The notes under the pieces are model-generated. The model had not been told where the DNA came from. It saw only the letters and a list, made by a program, of their open reading frames with translations, and ran no database searches. A stretch of DNA of 64,000 nucleotides from Bordetella trematum (lineage in GTDB: Bacteria > Pseudomonadota > Gammaproteobacteria > Burkholderiales > Burkholderiaceae_B): the NCBI RefSeq assembly GCF_900078335.1, contig NZ_FKBR01000033.1, positions 124,195 to 188,194 on the forward strand, written 5' to 3'. Made by a program: the position numbers and the translations under genes. Below are positions 1-8,830 of this stretch, in pieces (position 1 is the stretch's first letter; each line of letters begins with the position of its first letter).

Positions 1-3000
1 GGGAGGTAAAAGCGGGGGCTTCATAATCCTCCAGAAGGCGGTCCCTTTCCTGACGGAAACGCTCCACGCTGGCGGCCTTGACATGGCCATAGCCGCGGAT
101 GCTTTCGGCAAGGGCAGCGATTGTAGCCGCAGCGCCGAGTTTGTCGACCGACAGATGGGCCAGCAAGGTCTGGACCAGGTTTTCGTACTCGCCGATGAGC
201 GCACGTTCCATGCGGCGCTCCGCCGTGTGGCCGAAGGGGTCGGCCCAGGTGCCGCGTATGCCCTTGCAGCGCGCCAGCCAGCGCAGTGCGCTCAGGGTGC
301 GCGGGCCGAGGGCCATTTTGCGCGGCACGCCGTTGTGAGGGTCCTTGCGCGCCAGCAGCGGCGGCGCCATGTGAAAGCGCAGGGTGAAGTCGCCTTCGAA
401 CTGTTCGGCCAGTTGCGTGGCGAAGCTGCCGTCGGTGTAGAGGCGCGCGACTTCGTACTCGTCCTTGTAGGCCATCAGCTTGTAGAGGCCGCGCGCCACG
501 GCCAGCGCAAGCCTGGGCGTGGTTGCGCCGAGCTCGCGCTCGCGTGCCGCGACCCGTTCGACCAGGCTGCGGTAGCGCATCGCGTAGGCGGCGTTCTGGT
601 AGGCGGTGAGGTCCTGGACACGCTGTTCGAGCAGCGTCTCCAGGCGTTCGGGCCGGTGCAGCGCGATCACCTGGGCGGGCGGCTTGAGCGCGAAGTCGAG
701 CGTCTGCGGTTCATGCGCAGCCAGGCGGCCTGCGTCAAAGGCGCTGCGGTTGGCCGCCACGGCCACGCCATTGAGTTCGATGGCGCGCATGAGGGCGGGC
801 AGCGACAGGGGCACGTCGCCGCGTTGCCAGGCATAGCCCAGCAGGAAAATATTCGACAGGATGCTGTCGCCGAACAGCCTGAGGGCCGCGCCATGTGCGT
901 CCAGGGCCGTGGTCCGGGATGCGCCGGCGGCGTGGCGGATCTTCTCCAGCAGCGCTTCGCCACGCATGGGCACATCGGGTTGCCGCGTGAAGTCGGACAC
1001 CGGCGCCACATAGGTGTTGGCCAGCACCCGCGTATGGCCATGGCGCAGCGCGCCCAGGGCGTCAGGCGCGACCGCCGCGACCGGGTCGCACAGTATGGCG
1101 GCGTCCGCCTGCTGCCAGTCCAGGCGGGCCGGGCCAGGGGCTGCGCCGGCGGGCGCCAGGCGGATGTGGCTGATCACCGTGCCGCCTTTCTGGGCCAGGC
1201 CGGTGATGTCCAGCACGCAGGCCGACAACCCTTGCAGATGGGCCGCCATCGAAACCAGTGCGCCGATGGTGATGACGCCGGTGCCGCCCATGCCTGCGAC
1301 CAGCAGGCGGTAGGGCGCGTGCAGCGGCTCGAAGGCCGGTTCGGGCAACAGATTCAGGCGCGCCTGCCAGTCGTTGCGGGCGTCGCTGCGCTGTTTGCGC
1401 GGGCGCCCGCCCTCGACCGACACGAAGCTGGGGCAGAAGCCTTCGGCGCAGGAGTAATCCTTGTTGCAGCTGGACTGGTCAATCGCGCGCTTGCGGCCAT
1501 AGGGCGTCTCCAGCGGCACGATGGACAGGCAGTTCGACTGCTTGCCGCAGTCGCCGCAGCCCTCGCACACGGCGCTGTTGATGAACAGCCGGCGGGCCGG
1601 ATCGGGGAAGGTTTTTTTCTTGCGGCGGCGGCGCTTCTCGGCGGCGCAGGTCTGGTCGTGGATCAGGACGGTCACGCCCGGCGTGGCGCGCAACTCGCGC
1701 TGCAGGGCGTCGAGCTCGCGACGGTGATGCACCTGGATGCCGGCGCCGAGATCGATGCCGGCATATTTTTCCGGTTCGTCGGTGGTGACCACGATGCGCG
1801 CCACGTTCTCGCCGCGCAGCTGCTGGCAGATCTGGGGTACCGAGATGGGGCCGTCCACCGGCTGGCCGCCGGTCATGGCCACGGCATCGTTGAACAGGAT
1901 TTTGTAGGTGATGTTGGCGCGCGCGGCCACTGCCTGGCGGATGGCCAGGTAGCCGGAGTGGTAGTAAGTGCCCTCGCCCATGTTCTGAAAGACATGCGGG
2001 GTCTCGATATAGGGCGCCAGCCCGATCCAGTCCACGCCCTCGCCGCCCATCTGGGTCAGGCCTGCGGTGTCGCGCTCCATCCAGGCTGCCATATAGTGGC
2101 AGCCCACCCCGGAGCGCGCCTGGCTGCCTTCGGGCACCCGGGTCGAGGTGTTGTGCGGACAGCCTGAACAGAAATAGGGCCGGCGCCGCATGCCGTCGGC
2201 GTCGTTGGCCAGCGGCTGCGGGCAGCTGAAACCATCGGTGCCGCTGCCCAAGGCCAGGCCGGCGCTGCGGCGCAGCCAGGCCGCCAGGCCCGGCGCCAGC
2301 AGCGACGGGCGCAATTGCCCGGCCGAGGGAATCAGCGTTTCGCCGTCCAGGCCGCGTTTGCCGCTGACGCTGGGGCGTTCGGGCAGGTTGTAGAGCAGAT
2401 CTTTGACCTGGGCCTCGACGATGCCGTCTTTTTCCTCGATCACGAGGATGTGTTGCAGGCCTCGGGCGAACTCCAGCAGGCGCTGGCGTTCCAGCGGCCA
2501 TACCAGGCCGGGTTTGTAGATGCGCACATGGCTTGGATCCACGCCCAGCCGATCGAGCGCTTCCATCGCGTCCAGGTGGGCTTTGCCCACCGTGATGATG
2601 CCCACGCCGGCAGCCGGGGCGGGCGAGACCAGCTTGTCGATGCTGTGGCGGGCGGCGAAGGCCGCCACCGCCTTGAGGCGGCGCTGCATGCGCAGTTCGA
2701 TGGCCGGCGAGAGAAAGTCGCTGGCGTTGTATTCGCGCCCGGCTGCGTCGTCGTCTTCGGGCATGTCGAAATGCGCCGGCGGCGCCGCCTCGAAGGACTG
2801 GCCGGTCTCGACTGATTCGGAGGTGACCTTGAAGGCCACCCAGGCGCCGCTGTAGCGCGACAGCGCCCACCCCCAGAGCGCGAAGGTTTCGTATTCGTCG
2901 ATGGAAGCCGGATGCACGACCGGGATGTGCCAGCCCACCAGCGAGGCTTCGCTGGCGTGCGGGATGGAGGAGGACACGGCGGTGTGGTCATCGCCGACCA

Positions 3001-3454
3001 CCATCAGCACGCCGCCGTGGCGCGAGGCGCCAGCCGCATGCCCATGATGCAGGGCGTCGCCGGCGCGATCCACGCCCGGCCCCTTGCCGTACCACATGGC
3101 GAATACGCCATCGACCTTGCGGTCGGCGCGTGCGCCGGCCTGCTGGGTGCCCATCACGGCCGTGGCCGCGAGATCCTCGTTGATGCCCGGCAGGAAACGC
3201 ACCTGATGCGCATCCAGCGTGGCCTTGGCCTTCCACATGGCCATGTCCACGCCGCCCAGCGGCGAACCCCGATAGCCCGAGACGAAGCCGGCCGTCTCCA
3301 GCCCGCGCTCGCGATCGGCGCGGCGTTGCGCCAGCATCAGGCGCACCAGCGCCTGGGTGCCGGTCAGGAAAATACGGCCCTGCTGGCGTTCCAGGTTGTC
3401 GGCCAGCTGGTAATCGTGATCGATGGGAGGAAGGGCCGCGCGGGTGCCGTCCAT
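1..3454 (-). CDS. Indolepyruvate ferredoxin oxidoreductase, fused subunits (3' end outside window)
   Basis: Oxidatively decarboxylates aryl- or branched-chain 2-oxoacids (such as indolepyruvate) to acyl-CoA, passing electrons to ferredoxin. The reading frame runs from ATG at 3454 off the left edge without a stop, giving about 1150 residues, close to the fused IorA/IorB-like proteins of proteobacteria. Order seen: N-terminal 2-oxoacid-binding domain (RGSPLGGVD near residue 64), ThDP-binding domain in the middle (YFCSGCPHNTS, then GGEGVDW), a 4Fe-4S segment CEGCGDCGKQSNC followed by CNKDYSCAEGFC, and the gamma domain starting LLVAGMGGTGV. It is divergent from an Lrp regulator, a usual partner for amino-acid breakdown genes. 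Family assignment is firm. The preferred oxoacid is inferred. Confidence 0.93.
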   Translation of the reverse strand, partial: MDGTRAALPPIDHDYQLADNLERQQGRIFLTGTQALVRLMLAQRRADRERGLETAGFVSGYRGSPLGGVDMAMWKAKATLDAHQVRFLPGINEDLAATAVMGTQQAGARADRKVDGVFAMWYGKGPGVDRAGDALHHGHAAGASRHGGVLMVVGDDHTAVSSSIPHASEASLVGWHIPVVHPASIDEYETFALWGWALSRYSGAWVAFKVTSESVETGQSFEAAPPAHFDMPEDDDAAGREYNASDFLSPAIELRMQRRLKAVAAFAARHSIDKLVSPAPAAGVGIITVGKAHLDAMEALDRLGVDPSHVRIYKPGLVWPLERQRLLEFARGLQHILVIEEKDGIVEAQVKDLLYNLPERPSVSGKRGLDGETLIPSAGQLRPSLLAPGLAAWLRRSAGLALGSGTDGFSCPQPLANDADGMRRRPYFCSGCPHNTSTRVPEGSQARSGVGCHYMAAWMERDTAGLTQMGGEGVDWIGLAPYIETPHVFQNMGEGTYYHSGYLAIRQAVAARANITYKILFNDAVAMTGGQPVDGPISVPQICQQLRGENVARIVVTTDEPEKYAGIDLGAGIQVHHRRELDALQRELRATPGVTVLIHDQTCAAEKRRRRKKKTFPDPARRLFINSAVCEGCGDCGKQSNCLSIVPLETPYGRKRAIDQSSCNKDYSCAEGFCPSFVSVEGGRPRKQRSDARNDWQARLNLLPEPAFEPLHAPYRLLVAGMGGTGVITIGALVSMAAHLQGLSACVLDITGLAQKGGTVISHIRLAPAGAAPGPARLDWQQADAAILCDPVAAVAPDALGALRHGHTRVLANTYVAPVSDFTRQPDVPMRGEALLEKIRHAAGASRTTALDAHGAALRLFGDSILSNIFLLGYAWQRGDVPLSLPALMRAIELNGVAVAANRSAFDAGRLAAHEPQTLDFALKPPAQVIALHRPERLETLLEQRVQDLTAYQNAAYAMRYRSLVERVAARERELGATTPRLALAVARGLYKLMAYKDEYEVARLYTDGSFATQLAEQFEGDFTLRFHMAPPLLARKDPHNGVPRKMALGPRTLSALRWLARCKGIRGTWADPFGHTAERRMERALIGEYENLVQTLLAHLSVDKLGAAATIAALAESIRGYGHVKAASVERFRQERDRLLEDYEAPAFTS

Positions 3455-3503
3455 GAGAGCTCCTTAGTTTCGATCATGATAGGAGCGCGAGGCTTGGGGT
3501 TTA

Positions 3504-3534
3504 TTGCGTTATCGGATCGTGAAATCCCTATAAT
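3504..3534 (+). promoter_or_regulatory. Putative promoter of the Lrp-type regulator
   Basis: A perfect -10 hexamer TATAAT lies at 3529-3534, about 45 bases before the regulator start. The -35 match is weak (TTGCGT at 3504-3509, 19-base spacing). The 125-base divergent gap is where Lrp would be expected to control both itself and the oxidoreductase. Confidence 0.5.
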
Positions 3535-3579
3535 TTGGAATGAACGTTTCGTTTCGACATCAAAATAAGGACGGAGACT

Positions 3580-4032
3580 ATGGACAAGACCGATATCGGC
3601 ATTCTGCGCGCCCTGCAGCAGGATGGCCGCGCTTCGGCACAGCAGCTCTCGGAACTGGTCGGGCTGTCGGCCGCGCCGGTGTGGCGTCGGGTCAAGGCGC
3701 TGGAGGGGGCCGGCGTGATCCAGGGATACAGCGCCCAGGTGGATCGCAGCAAGGTCGGGTTGGCCGGTTGCATGTTCGCGCAGATCAGCCTGGAGCGACA
3801 CTCGGCCGATACCGTCGAGAACTTTGAGCGTTCGGTGCGCGATGCGCCCGAGATCCTGGAGTGCTATTCGGTCACGGGCGACTCCGATTATCTGCTGAAA
3901 ATCCTGGTCGAAAGCCCGGCCGAGTACGACCGCTTTCTGCACCGCTTTCTGTTCAACCTGCCGGGGATTCGCCAGACCCGCAGCATCGTGGCCCTGCGCG
4001 AGATCAAGCACGAGGTGCGTCTGCCGCTTTGA
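3580..4032 (+). CDS. Lrp/AsnC family transcriptional regulator
   Basis: Feast/famine DNA-binding regulator of 150 residues, the usual length. Residues 1-60 carry the Lrp helix-turn-helix (LQQDGRASAQQLSELVGLS, then WRRVKALEGAGVI). The rest is the RAM/AsnC ligand-binding and oligomerization domain, with the conserved stretch around YSVTGDSDYLLKI. A good ribosome-binding sequence (AAGGACGGAG) precedes the ATG. It is divergent from the 2-oxoacid:ferredoxin oxidoreductase, so it most likely senses an amino acid and controls that gene. The ligand cannot be read from the sequence. Confidence 0.93.
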   Translation: MDKTDIGILRALQQDGRASAQQLSELVGLSAAPVWRRVKALEGAGVIQGYSAQVDRSKVGLAGCMFAQISLERHSADTVENFERSVRDAPEILECYSVTGDSDYLLKILVESPAEYDRFLHRFLFNLPGIRQTRSIVALREIKHEVRLPL

Positions 4033-4055
4033 GACGCGCGCCGGGTCATTCTCGC

Positions 4056-4085
4056 GGCCCCCTCTATATAGATAGAGAGGAGGCC
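4056..4085. terminator. Hairpin between convergent genes
   Basis: CTCTAT (4062-4067) pairs with ATAGAG (4072-4077) around an ATAG loop, and GGCC arms flank it. It sits between the convergent lrp and Bug genes. There is no clear T-run, so termination is inferred from shape and place. Confidence 0.45.
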
Positions 4086-4103
4086 CCGGGCAGCGTGGAG
4101 GCG

Positions 4104-5066
4104 TTATTGCGGCTGGATGCCGGACTTCTCGATCCAGTCTTTCCAGCGGTCGCTGTCTTCGCGCACGAATTGTGCAAAGGCGGGCTGGTCCATGCCCTGC
4201 GGCTGCAGGCCCAGCGCGCTGAGTCGCTCGACCGTCTCGCCATCCTGAAGCGCGGCCTGCATTTGTGCGCTCATGGCCTGCACCACATCATCGGGCGTGC
4301 CGGCCGGCGCCGACAGGCCCATCCATCCGACCACCGAGAAGTCCGGGTAATAGCTGGCCATGGTGGGTACCTCGGGCCACATGGGCGCAGGGGTCGGGCC
4401 GGTTACGGCGAAGGGCAGCAGGCCCTTGCCGCCGATCTGCCCCAGGGCGGTGAGGTAGTCGACGAAGGCGAAGTCGATCTGCTTGCCGCGCAGGTCCGTG
4501 ATGATCTGGGTGATGTTCTTGTAGCCGGCGCCGCCGACATCGATGCCGGCGCGCTGTTTGAACAGTTCGGCCGGCACCTGTGAGGACGAGCTGTAATAGC
4601 CGAAGAACAGTTCGCCCGGACGCGCGCGGGCATGCTCGACCAGTTGCGGCACGGTCTTGAACGGGCTGTCAGGCGCCACCACGCCGACCGCGCCGAAAGT
4701 GCCCAGCATGCCGATCTGCACGAAGTCGCGCTGGGCGTCATATGGCAATTGCCGGAAGAGATGCTGGTTGGCGGCATGGGTGGAGTTGGTCGACAGCAGG
4801 AAGGTGTAGCCATCCGGTTTGGCGCTCTTGACGGCCATTGTGCCGACGATGCCGCCGGCGCCGGGCCGGTTCTCGACCACGACGGTCTGGCCGGTCTGAC
4901 GGCCGAGATACTGGCCGAAGGTGCGCGCCGTCAGATCGGCGGCGCCGCCGGCGGCGGAGGGCACGATGAGGGTGATGGGGCGTTGCGGCCAGGATGGCGC
5001 AGCGCCTGCCGTGGCGCTGAGCGCCAGGAGGCTGCAAGCAATAAGGTGGCGGGGGATGGGGATCAT
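4104..5066 (-). CDS. Bug-family tripartite tricarboxylate transporter substrate-binding protein
   Basis: Periplasmic binding protein of 320 residues. An N-terminal signal peptide (MIPIPRHLIACSLLALSATAGA) is followed by the Bug hallmarks WPQRPITLIVPSAAGGAAD, VVENRPGAGGIVG and the late VGWMGLSAPAGTP. These proteins capture small carboxylates or related solutes, often without a dedicated membrane partner nearby, as here. The start abuts the stop of the upstream alpha/beta hydrolase (codons directly adjacent), so the two are one transcription unit and probably handle the same compound. The ligand is unknown. Confidence 0.93.
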   Translation of the reverse strand: MIPIPRHLIACSLLALSATAGAAPSWPQRPITLIVPSAAGGAADLTARTFGQYLGRQTGQTVVVENRPGAGGIVGTMAVKSAKPDGYTFLLSTNSTHAANQHLFRQLPYDAQRDFVQIGMLGTFGAVGVVAPDSPFKTVPQLVEHARARPGELFFGYYSSSSQVPAELFKQRAGIDVGGAGYKNITQIITDLRGKQIDFAFVDYLTALGQIGGKGLLPFAVTGPTPAPMWPEVPTMASYYPDFSVVGWMGLSAPAGTPDDVVQAMSAQMQAALQDGETVERLSALGLQPQGMDQPAFAQFVREDSDRWKDWIEKSGIQPQ

Positions 5067-5942
5067 TCAGGTCTCCTGAGGTGAGGCCGCATTCTCGGCG
5101 CGGCTCGGGCGGGTCGGGGCGGGAGCCAGGCGCTGGCACCACTGGAGGATGGCGGCCGCGCTGTCCTGCCAGCGAGGGCCGTACATCATGCAATGGGGTT
5201 GCTCTGGCAAGCGCAGATAGTCAAAACCGAAACACTCCGCCACGGCGCGATCCTGGCCGGGCGGATGACGGTCAGGGGTGTCCAGCCCTGCCTCGATGCA
5301 CAGACCGGGCGCACGTACGCGCGTGGGATCGACCGGCACGCGCAACAGATAACGGTCGTTCAGTACCTGGGGGCTTTGCGGATTCATGCGCGTCTGCAGG
5401 GCTGCCACGTCGGTATCTTCAGGCATGGCGAGAAAGCGGCTGCGCACTTCGCAGGCCGTGGGCGGCGGGCGCAGGGCGTCGGGTGCGACGGCCGGCAGCG
5501 CCTGGGCGCCCGGAACATTGGCCGGGGGCGAGGGCGCCAGCAACACGATGCCGCTGACCTCGGTGGCGGCCGCGCATAGCAGCGCCGGCAGGGCGCCCAT
5601 GCTGTGGCCGAGCACGATGACGGGCCCGGCGATCGCCTGGCGTGCGGCGATGGCGCTGTCGGCCAGTGCGCGGATGCCATGACGCACATCGGCCATCGCG
5701 GCGAGCGCACCGTGACCGGGATAATCCAGCGCGACGCTGTGCCAGCCTCGTTGCGCGAAGCATTGCAGGTAATGGGCATAGCACCAGGCGCCATGGTAGG
5801 CGCCCGGCAGCAGCAGCAGGCTGGGCCGACCGGGCCGGGGCGTGCCGGTCTGGTAGATCCGGCCTGCGCCGGCCGGCGCTCCGGCCAGCCGGTCGAAGCC
5901 GCTGAAGTCGAGATGATGATGGTGAAAATTCATGGCGGGCAT
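5067..5942 (-). CDS. Alpha/beta hydrolase
   Basis: A 291-residue alpha/beta-fold hydrolase. The nucleophile elbow GHSMG (residues 112-116) puts the catalytic serine at 114, and LLLLPGAYHGAW (around 42-53) forms the oxyanion-hole region. It has no signal peptide, so it is cytoplasmic. The first ATG is used here. A second in-frame ATG three codons on (MNFHHHH) is equally possible because neither has a clear Shine-Dalgarno. It is co-transcribed with the Bug gene and divergent from a LysR regulator, which suggests uptake plus hydrolysis of an ester or amide. Substrate unknown. Confidence 0.87.
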   Translation of the reverse strand: MPAMNFHHHHLDFSGFDRLAGAPAGAGRIYQTGTPRPGRPSLLLLPGAYHGAWCYAHYLQCFAQRGWHSVALDYPGHGALAAMADVRHGIRALADSAIAARQAIAGPVIVLGHSMGALPALLCAAATEVSGIVLLAPSPPANVPGAQALPAVAPDALRPPPTACEVRSRFLAMPEDTDVAALQTRMNPQSPQVLNDRYLLRVPVDPTRVRAPGLCIEAGLDTPDRHPPGQDRAVAECFGFDYLRLPEQPHCMMYGPRWQDSAAAILQWCQRLAPAPTRPSRAENAASPQET

Positions 5943-5958
5943 GTTAGGGGCCCGCGAT

Positions 5959-5980
5959 GAATAAGAAAATTTTATTATTC
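5959..5980. promoter_or_regulatory. Candidate LysR operator (AT-rich near-palindrome)
   Basis: A 22-base dyad with one mismatched pair: the left arm GAATAAGAAAA faces the right arm TTTTATTATTC. It lies in the 86-base divergent gap between the hydrolase and LysR genes, in a strikingly AT-rich patch of an otherwise GC-rich region. Its role as operator is inferred from place and symmetry. Confidence 0.45.
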
Positions 5981-6028
5981 AAATATCATGATGAGTAAAT
6001 CAAATAATCGATCGCGGCAGACCGGCTC

Positions 6029-6910
6029 GTGGAACTGACCATCACGCACTATCGCCACTTCCTGTGGGTGGCGCAGCTGCGCAGCTTCGGCCTGGCCGCG
6101 GCGCGCGCCCATCGTTCGCAGCCGGCCCTGTCGCTGTCGATCAAGGAAATGGAGCAGCGACTGGGCCAGCCGCTGTTCGAGCGCGGCGCGCGGGTCACAC
6201 TGACCGAGTACGGTCGTGCCTGCCTGCCGCTGGCACGCGACCTGGTGGCCCATCACGATCGCGTGACCGGGGCGCTGGGCGGCATGGCCCGCAACGAGGC
6301 CGGCATCCTGCGGCTGGCCACGGTGGCAACCGTCGCGACCCACTGGCTGCCCGAACTGATCGAGCGCTATCAGGCGCTGTATCCCGCCGTGCAGCTGCAG
6401 GTCTACGATGACAACTCCGAGGGGATCGAGCGCATGGTGCTGTCCGGGCAGGCGGAGCTGGCAGTGTGCAGTCAGGTGCTGCATGATCGGCGGTTGGCCT
6501 ATGAGCCGATGCTGCGCGATGCCTTCGGCCTGGTCTGCCGCGCCGACCATCCGCTGGCGGCGCGCAAGTCGGTGACCTGGGCGCAGATCCGTGCGCTGCC
6601 GCTGATCGGCACGGTGGCGCATCGTCAGCTGGCCGGTCATGCCGCTGCGGCCTTCATGCAGCAACGTCCGGTGTTTGTCTCCAACATGACCTCGTTGCTG
6701 GCGATGCTGGCGCGCGGCGTCGGCGTGACGGTATTGGCGCGGCTGGGCGTGCCGCCGGGCTCGGAGCTGGCCTTCGTGCCGCTGCGTGAGCCGCGCATCG
6801 AACGCGAGCTGGGGCTGGTCTGGCTGAAGGGTCGAACGTTGTCGCCGCCGGCGGCCAGCATGGCCGAACTGCTGCGCCAGCGGCATCCTTGCGTGCCTGT
6901 GAAACCTTGA
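6029..6910 (+). CDS. LysR family transcriptional regulator
   Basis: A 293-residue LysR regulator starting at GTG. The N-terminal winged helix-turn-helix reads HYRHFLWVAQLRSFGLAAAR, then QPALSLSIKEMEQRLGQPLF. The remainder is the periplasmic-binding-like effector domain with the conserved LLAMLARGVGVTVL. The GTG start is chosen because the HTH begins immediately and no ATG lies upstream before the AT-rich gap. It is divergent from the hydrolase/Bug pair, which it probably controls. Effector unknown. Confidence 0.92.
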   Translation: MELTITHYRHFLWVAQLRSFGLAAARAHRSQPALSLSIKEMEQRLGQPLFERGARVTLTEYGRACLPLARDLVAHHDRVTGALGGMARNEAGILRLATVATVATHWLPELIERYQALYPAVQLQVYDDNSEGIERMVLSGQAELAVCSQVLHDRRLAYEPMLRDAFGLVCRADHPLAARKSVTWAQIRALPLIGTVAHRQLAGHAAAAFMQQRPVFVSNMTSLLAMLARGVGVTVLARLGVPPGSELAFVPLREPRIERELGLVWLKGRTLSPPAASMAELLRQRHPCVPVKP

Positions 6911-6945
6911 TCTGTTGCGCAAAAGCAGCGCGCGATGCCGCTGCA

Positions 6946-6974
6946 TTGCAATGTATCCGGGGGGTCTTTAGAGT
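6946..6974 (+). promoter_or_regulatory. Sigma-70-like promoter of the lipoprotein gene
   Basis: TTGCAA (6946-6951) and TAGAGT (6969-6974) are separated by exactly 17 bases, about 60 bases ahead of the lipoprotein start. Confidence 0.6.
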
Positions 6975-7036
6975 GAGTGGCGCGGCAGGCGCCCGCCGTT
7001 CGGCGCCATGTCCAGGCGAGGTTTTCAGGAAGAGTG

Positions 7037-7555
7037 ATGATGTACGCATATGTGTCCTTCGCGCGTGCCGTTGGCGGCGCGGTGGTGGTGGCCGGCATGT
7101 TGGCCGGCTGCAGCGGCGCCAAGCGGCAGCCGGCGGCGCAGGCGCAGCAGGCGCCGCCAGCTTCAACGGAAGTCGTCTGCACGCCGTCGCCCGGCAGCCC
7201 CCTGGTCGGTACCTGGTATTCGGTCTCGCGCCCGCAGGGCTTCGCCGGCGAGCTGCAGACCCTGACCGTGCTGGCCGCTGACGGTTCGATGACGTATGAA
7301 ACCCAGATGAAGGTCGGCAAGCGCATCCGCCCGGCCCTGCGCGAAACCGGTTGCTGGTCGGTGGCCGACGGGGTGTATGTACTGCAGACGACCCGTTCCA
7401 ACGGTGTACCGGTCGATATCGAAGATCCGATCTATCAAACCCGTTATCAGCTCGTGAAGGCCGAGGCGGCGCGCCTGACCTTGCGCGAAATGAAACCCAA
7501 GGGGCAGCAGATCGTTGCGCGCCGCATGAAGCCTGGCTATCGCCTGCCGCAGTAG
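7037..7555 (+). CDS. Putative lipoprotein, unknown function
   Basis: A 172-residue protein with a lipoprotein signal peptide: hydrophobic core AVGGAVVVAGMLAG followed by the lipobox cysteine at residue 25 (MLAGC). After a Q/A/P-rich linker comes a compact domain starting GSPLVGTWYSVSRPQG, which resembles small lipocalin-like or META-type beta domains in its opening G-x-W-Y motif. That likeness is only suggestive. ATG at 7037 is chosen because AGGAAG lies just upstream and places the signal peptide correctly. It is monocistronic with its own promoter. No function is proposed. Confidence 0.82.
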   Translation: MMYAYVSFARAVGGAVVVAGMLAGCSGAKRQPAAQAQQAPPASTEVVCTPSPGSPLVGTWYSVSRPQGFAGELQTLTVLAADGSMTYETQMKVGKRIRPALRETGCWSVADGVYVLQTTRSNGVPVDIEDPIYQTRYQLVKAEAARLTLREMKPKGQQIVARRMKPGYRLPQ

Positions 7556-7616
7556 TCTCGCACCGGCGGCCCGATTGGGGTAAGGTCGGCGGCGTCCCTG
7601 TCCTCTTGCCGTCCTC

Positions 7617-8807
7617 ATGTCCGCTACCTATTCAGAGGGGCGTGCCATCGCCCTGCTGGCGTTGGCCGCCTTTGTCAGCGCCAGCGCCTTTCGCATCTGC
7701 GATCCGATGCTGCCGCAACTGGCCCAGGAGTTCTCGATCTCGACCGGGCAGGCCTCCTATGCCGTGACGGCCTTTGCGGTCGCCTATGGCGTGCTGCAGA
7801 TGTTCTTCGGCCCGGTGGGCGATCGTTATGGCAAGTATCGCGTGGTTTGCGTGGCCACCTTTGCCTGCGCCATCGGCAGCGCCGGCGCGGCCTTTGCCGG
7901 CTCGCTGGACATGCTGGTGCTGTGCCGCATGCTGTCCGGCGCCGCCGGGGCGGGGGTGGTGCCGCTATCCATGGCCTGGATCGGTGACAACGTGCCCTAT
8001 GAACGCCGCCAGGCCACGTTGGCGCGTTTTCTGACCGGCACCATTCTCGGCATGGCGGCCGGCAGCCTGGCCGGAGGGCTGTTCACCGACACCATCGGCT
8101 GGCGGTCGGCGTTTCATGTCCTGGTGGCGGGCTACCTGCTGGTGGGGGTGCTGCTGTGGCGCGAGGTGCGTCTGCAGGAAGCCGCCGGACGGGTGGCGCC
8201 GGCGCCACAGGCCGGCCAGGGTTTCGTGGCGCAGGCGCGCCGCGTCTGGGCCACGCCCTGGGCGCGCGTGGTGCTGGCCACGGTTTTCATCGAGGGTTTG
8301 CTGGTGTTCGGGACGCTGGCGTTTGCGCCGGCCTATCTGCATGACCGTTTCGGCGTTTCGCTCAGCATGGCGGGCGCGCTGGTGGCACTCTATGCCGCCG
8401 GCGGTCTGTTGTACACGGTGGTGGCCGGTCCGGTGCTGAGGCGCCTCGGCGAGCGTGGCCTGGCGCGCGCCGGCGGCGTGGTGCTGTGCCTGGCCTTTCT
8501 GGCCTATCTGCTGGGACCGGCCTGGGGCTGGAGCGTGCCGGCCAGCATGCTGGCCGGCTTTGGCTATTACCTGCTGCACGCCACCTTGCAGACCAATGCC
8601 ACCCAGATGGTGCCGGCTGCGCGCGGCACGGCGGTCGCCTGGTTCGCTTCCTGCCTGTTCCTGGGGCAGGCGGCCGGCGTGGCCCTGGCCGGTGCGGTGG
8701 TGGACAGCCTGGGGGCGGCGACGCTCTTCGGCGCGGCGGCCCTGGGCCTGCCTCTGTTGGGCGCGGTGTTCGCCCAGGCCCTGGGCCGGCGGCCGGCCGC
8801 CGCCTGA
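7617..8807 (+). CDS. MFS transporter (drug/sugar efflux type)
   Basis: A 396-residue, twelve-helix major facilitator protein. The signature loop between helices 2 and 3 is GPVGDRYGKYRVV (about residues 63-75), and helix 5 carries the exporter-type glycine pattern GTILGMAAGSLAGG. It resembles AraJ/CflA-like efflux proteins. It stands alone, 60 bases after the lipoprotein gene and tail-to-tail with gltX. Substrate unknown, proton antiport inferred from the family. Confidence 0.9.
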   Translation: MSATYSEGRAIALLALAAFVSASAFRICDPMLPQLAQEFSISTGQASYAVTAFAVAYGVLQMFFGPVGDRYGKYRVVCVATFACAIGSAGAAFAGSLDMLVLCRMLSGAAGAGVVPLSMAWIGDNVPYERRQATLARFLTGTILGMAAGSLAGGLFTDTIGWRSAFHVLVAGYLLVGVLLWREVRLQEAAGRVAPAPQAGQGFVAQARRVWATPWARVVLATVFIEGLLVFGTLAFAPAYLHDRFGVSLSMAGALVALYAAGGLLYTVVAGPVLRRLGERGLARAGGVVLCLAFLAYLLGPAWGWSVPASMLAGFGYYLLHATLQTNATQMVPAARGTAVAWFASCLFLGQAAGVALAGAVVDSLGAATLFGAAALGLPLLGAVFAQALGRRPAAA

Positions 8808-8830
8808 GGCGGCCGCCGGCGGCGTGGCGC

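Noticed and set aside
83-2167. Long plus-strand open frame of nearly 700 codons opposite the ferredoxin oxidoreductase
   Set aside because: It is Gln/Ala/Arg/Gly-rich with no recognisable domain and is the antisense of a clearly conserved enzyme. High GC removes stops on the other strand.
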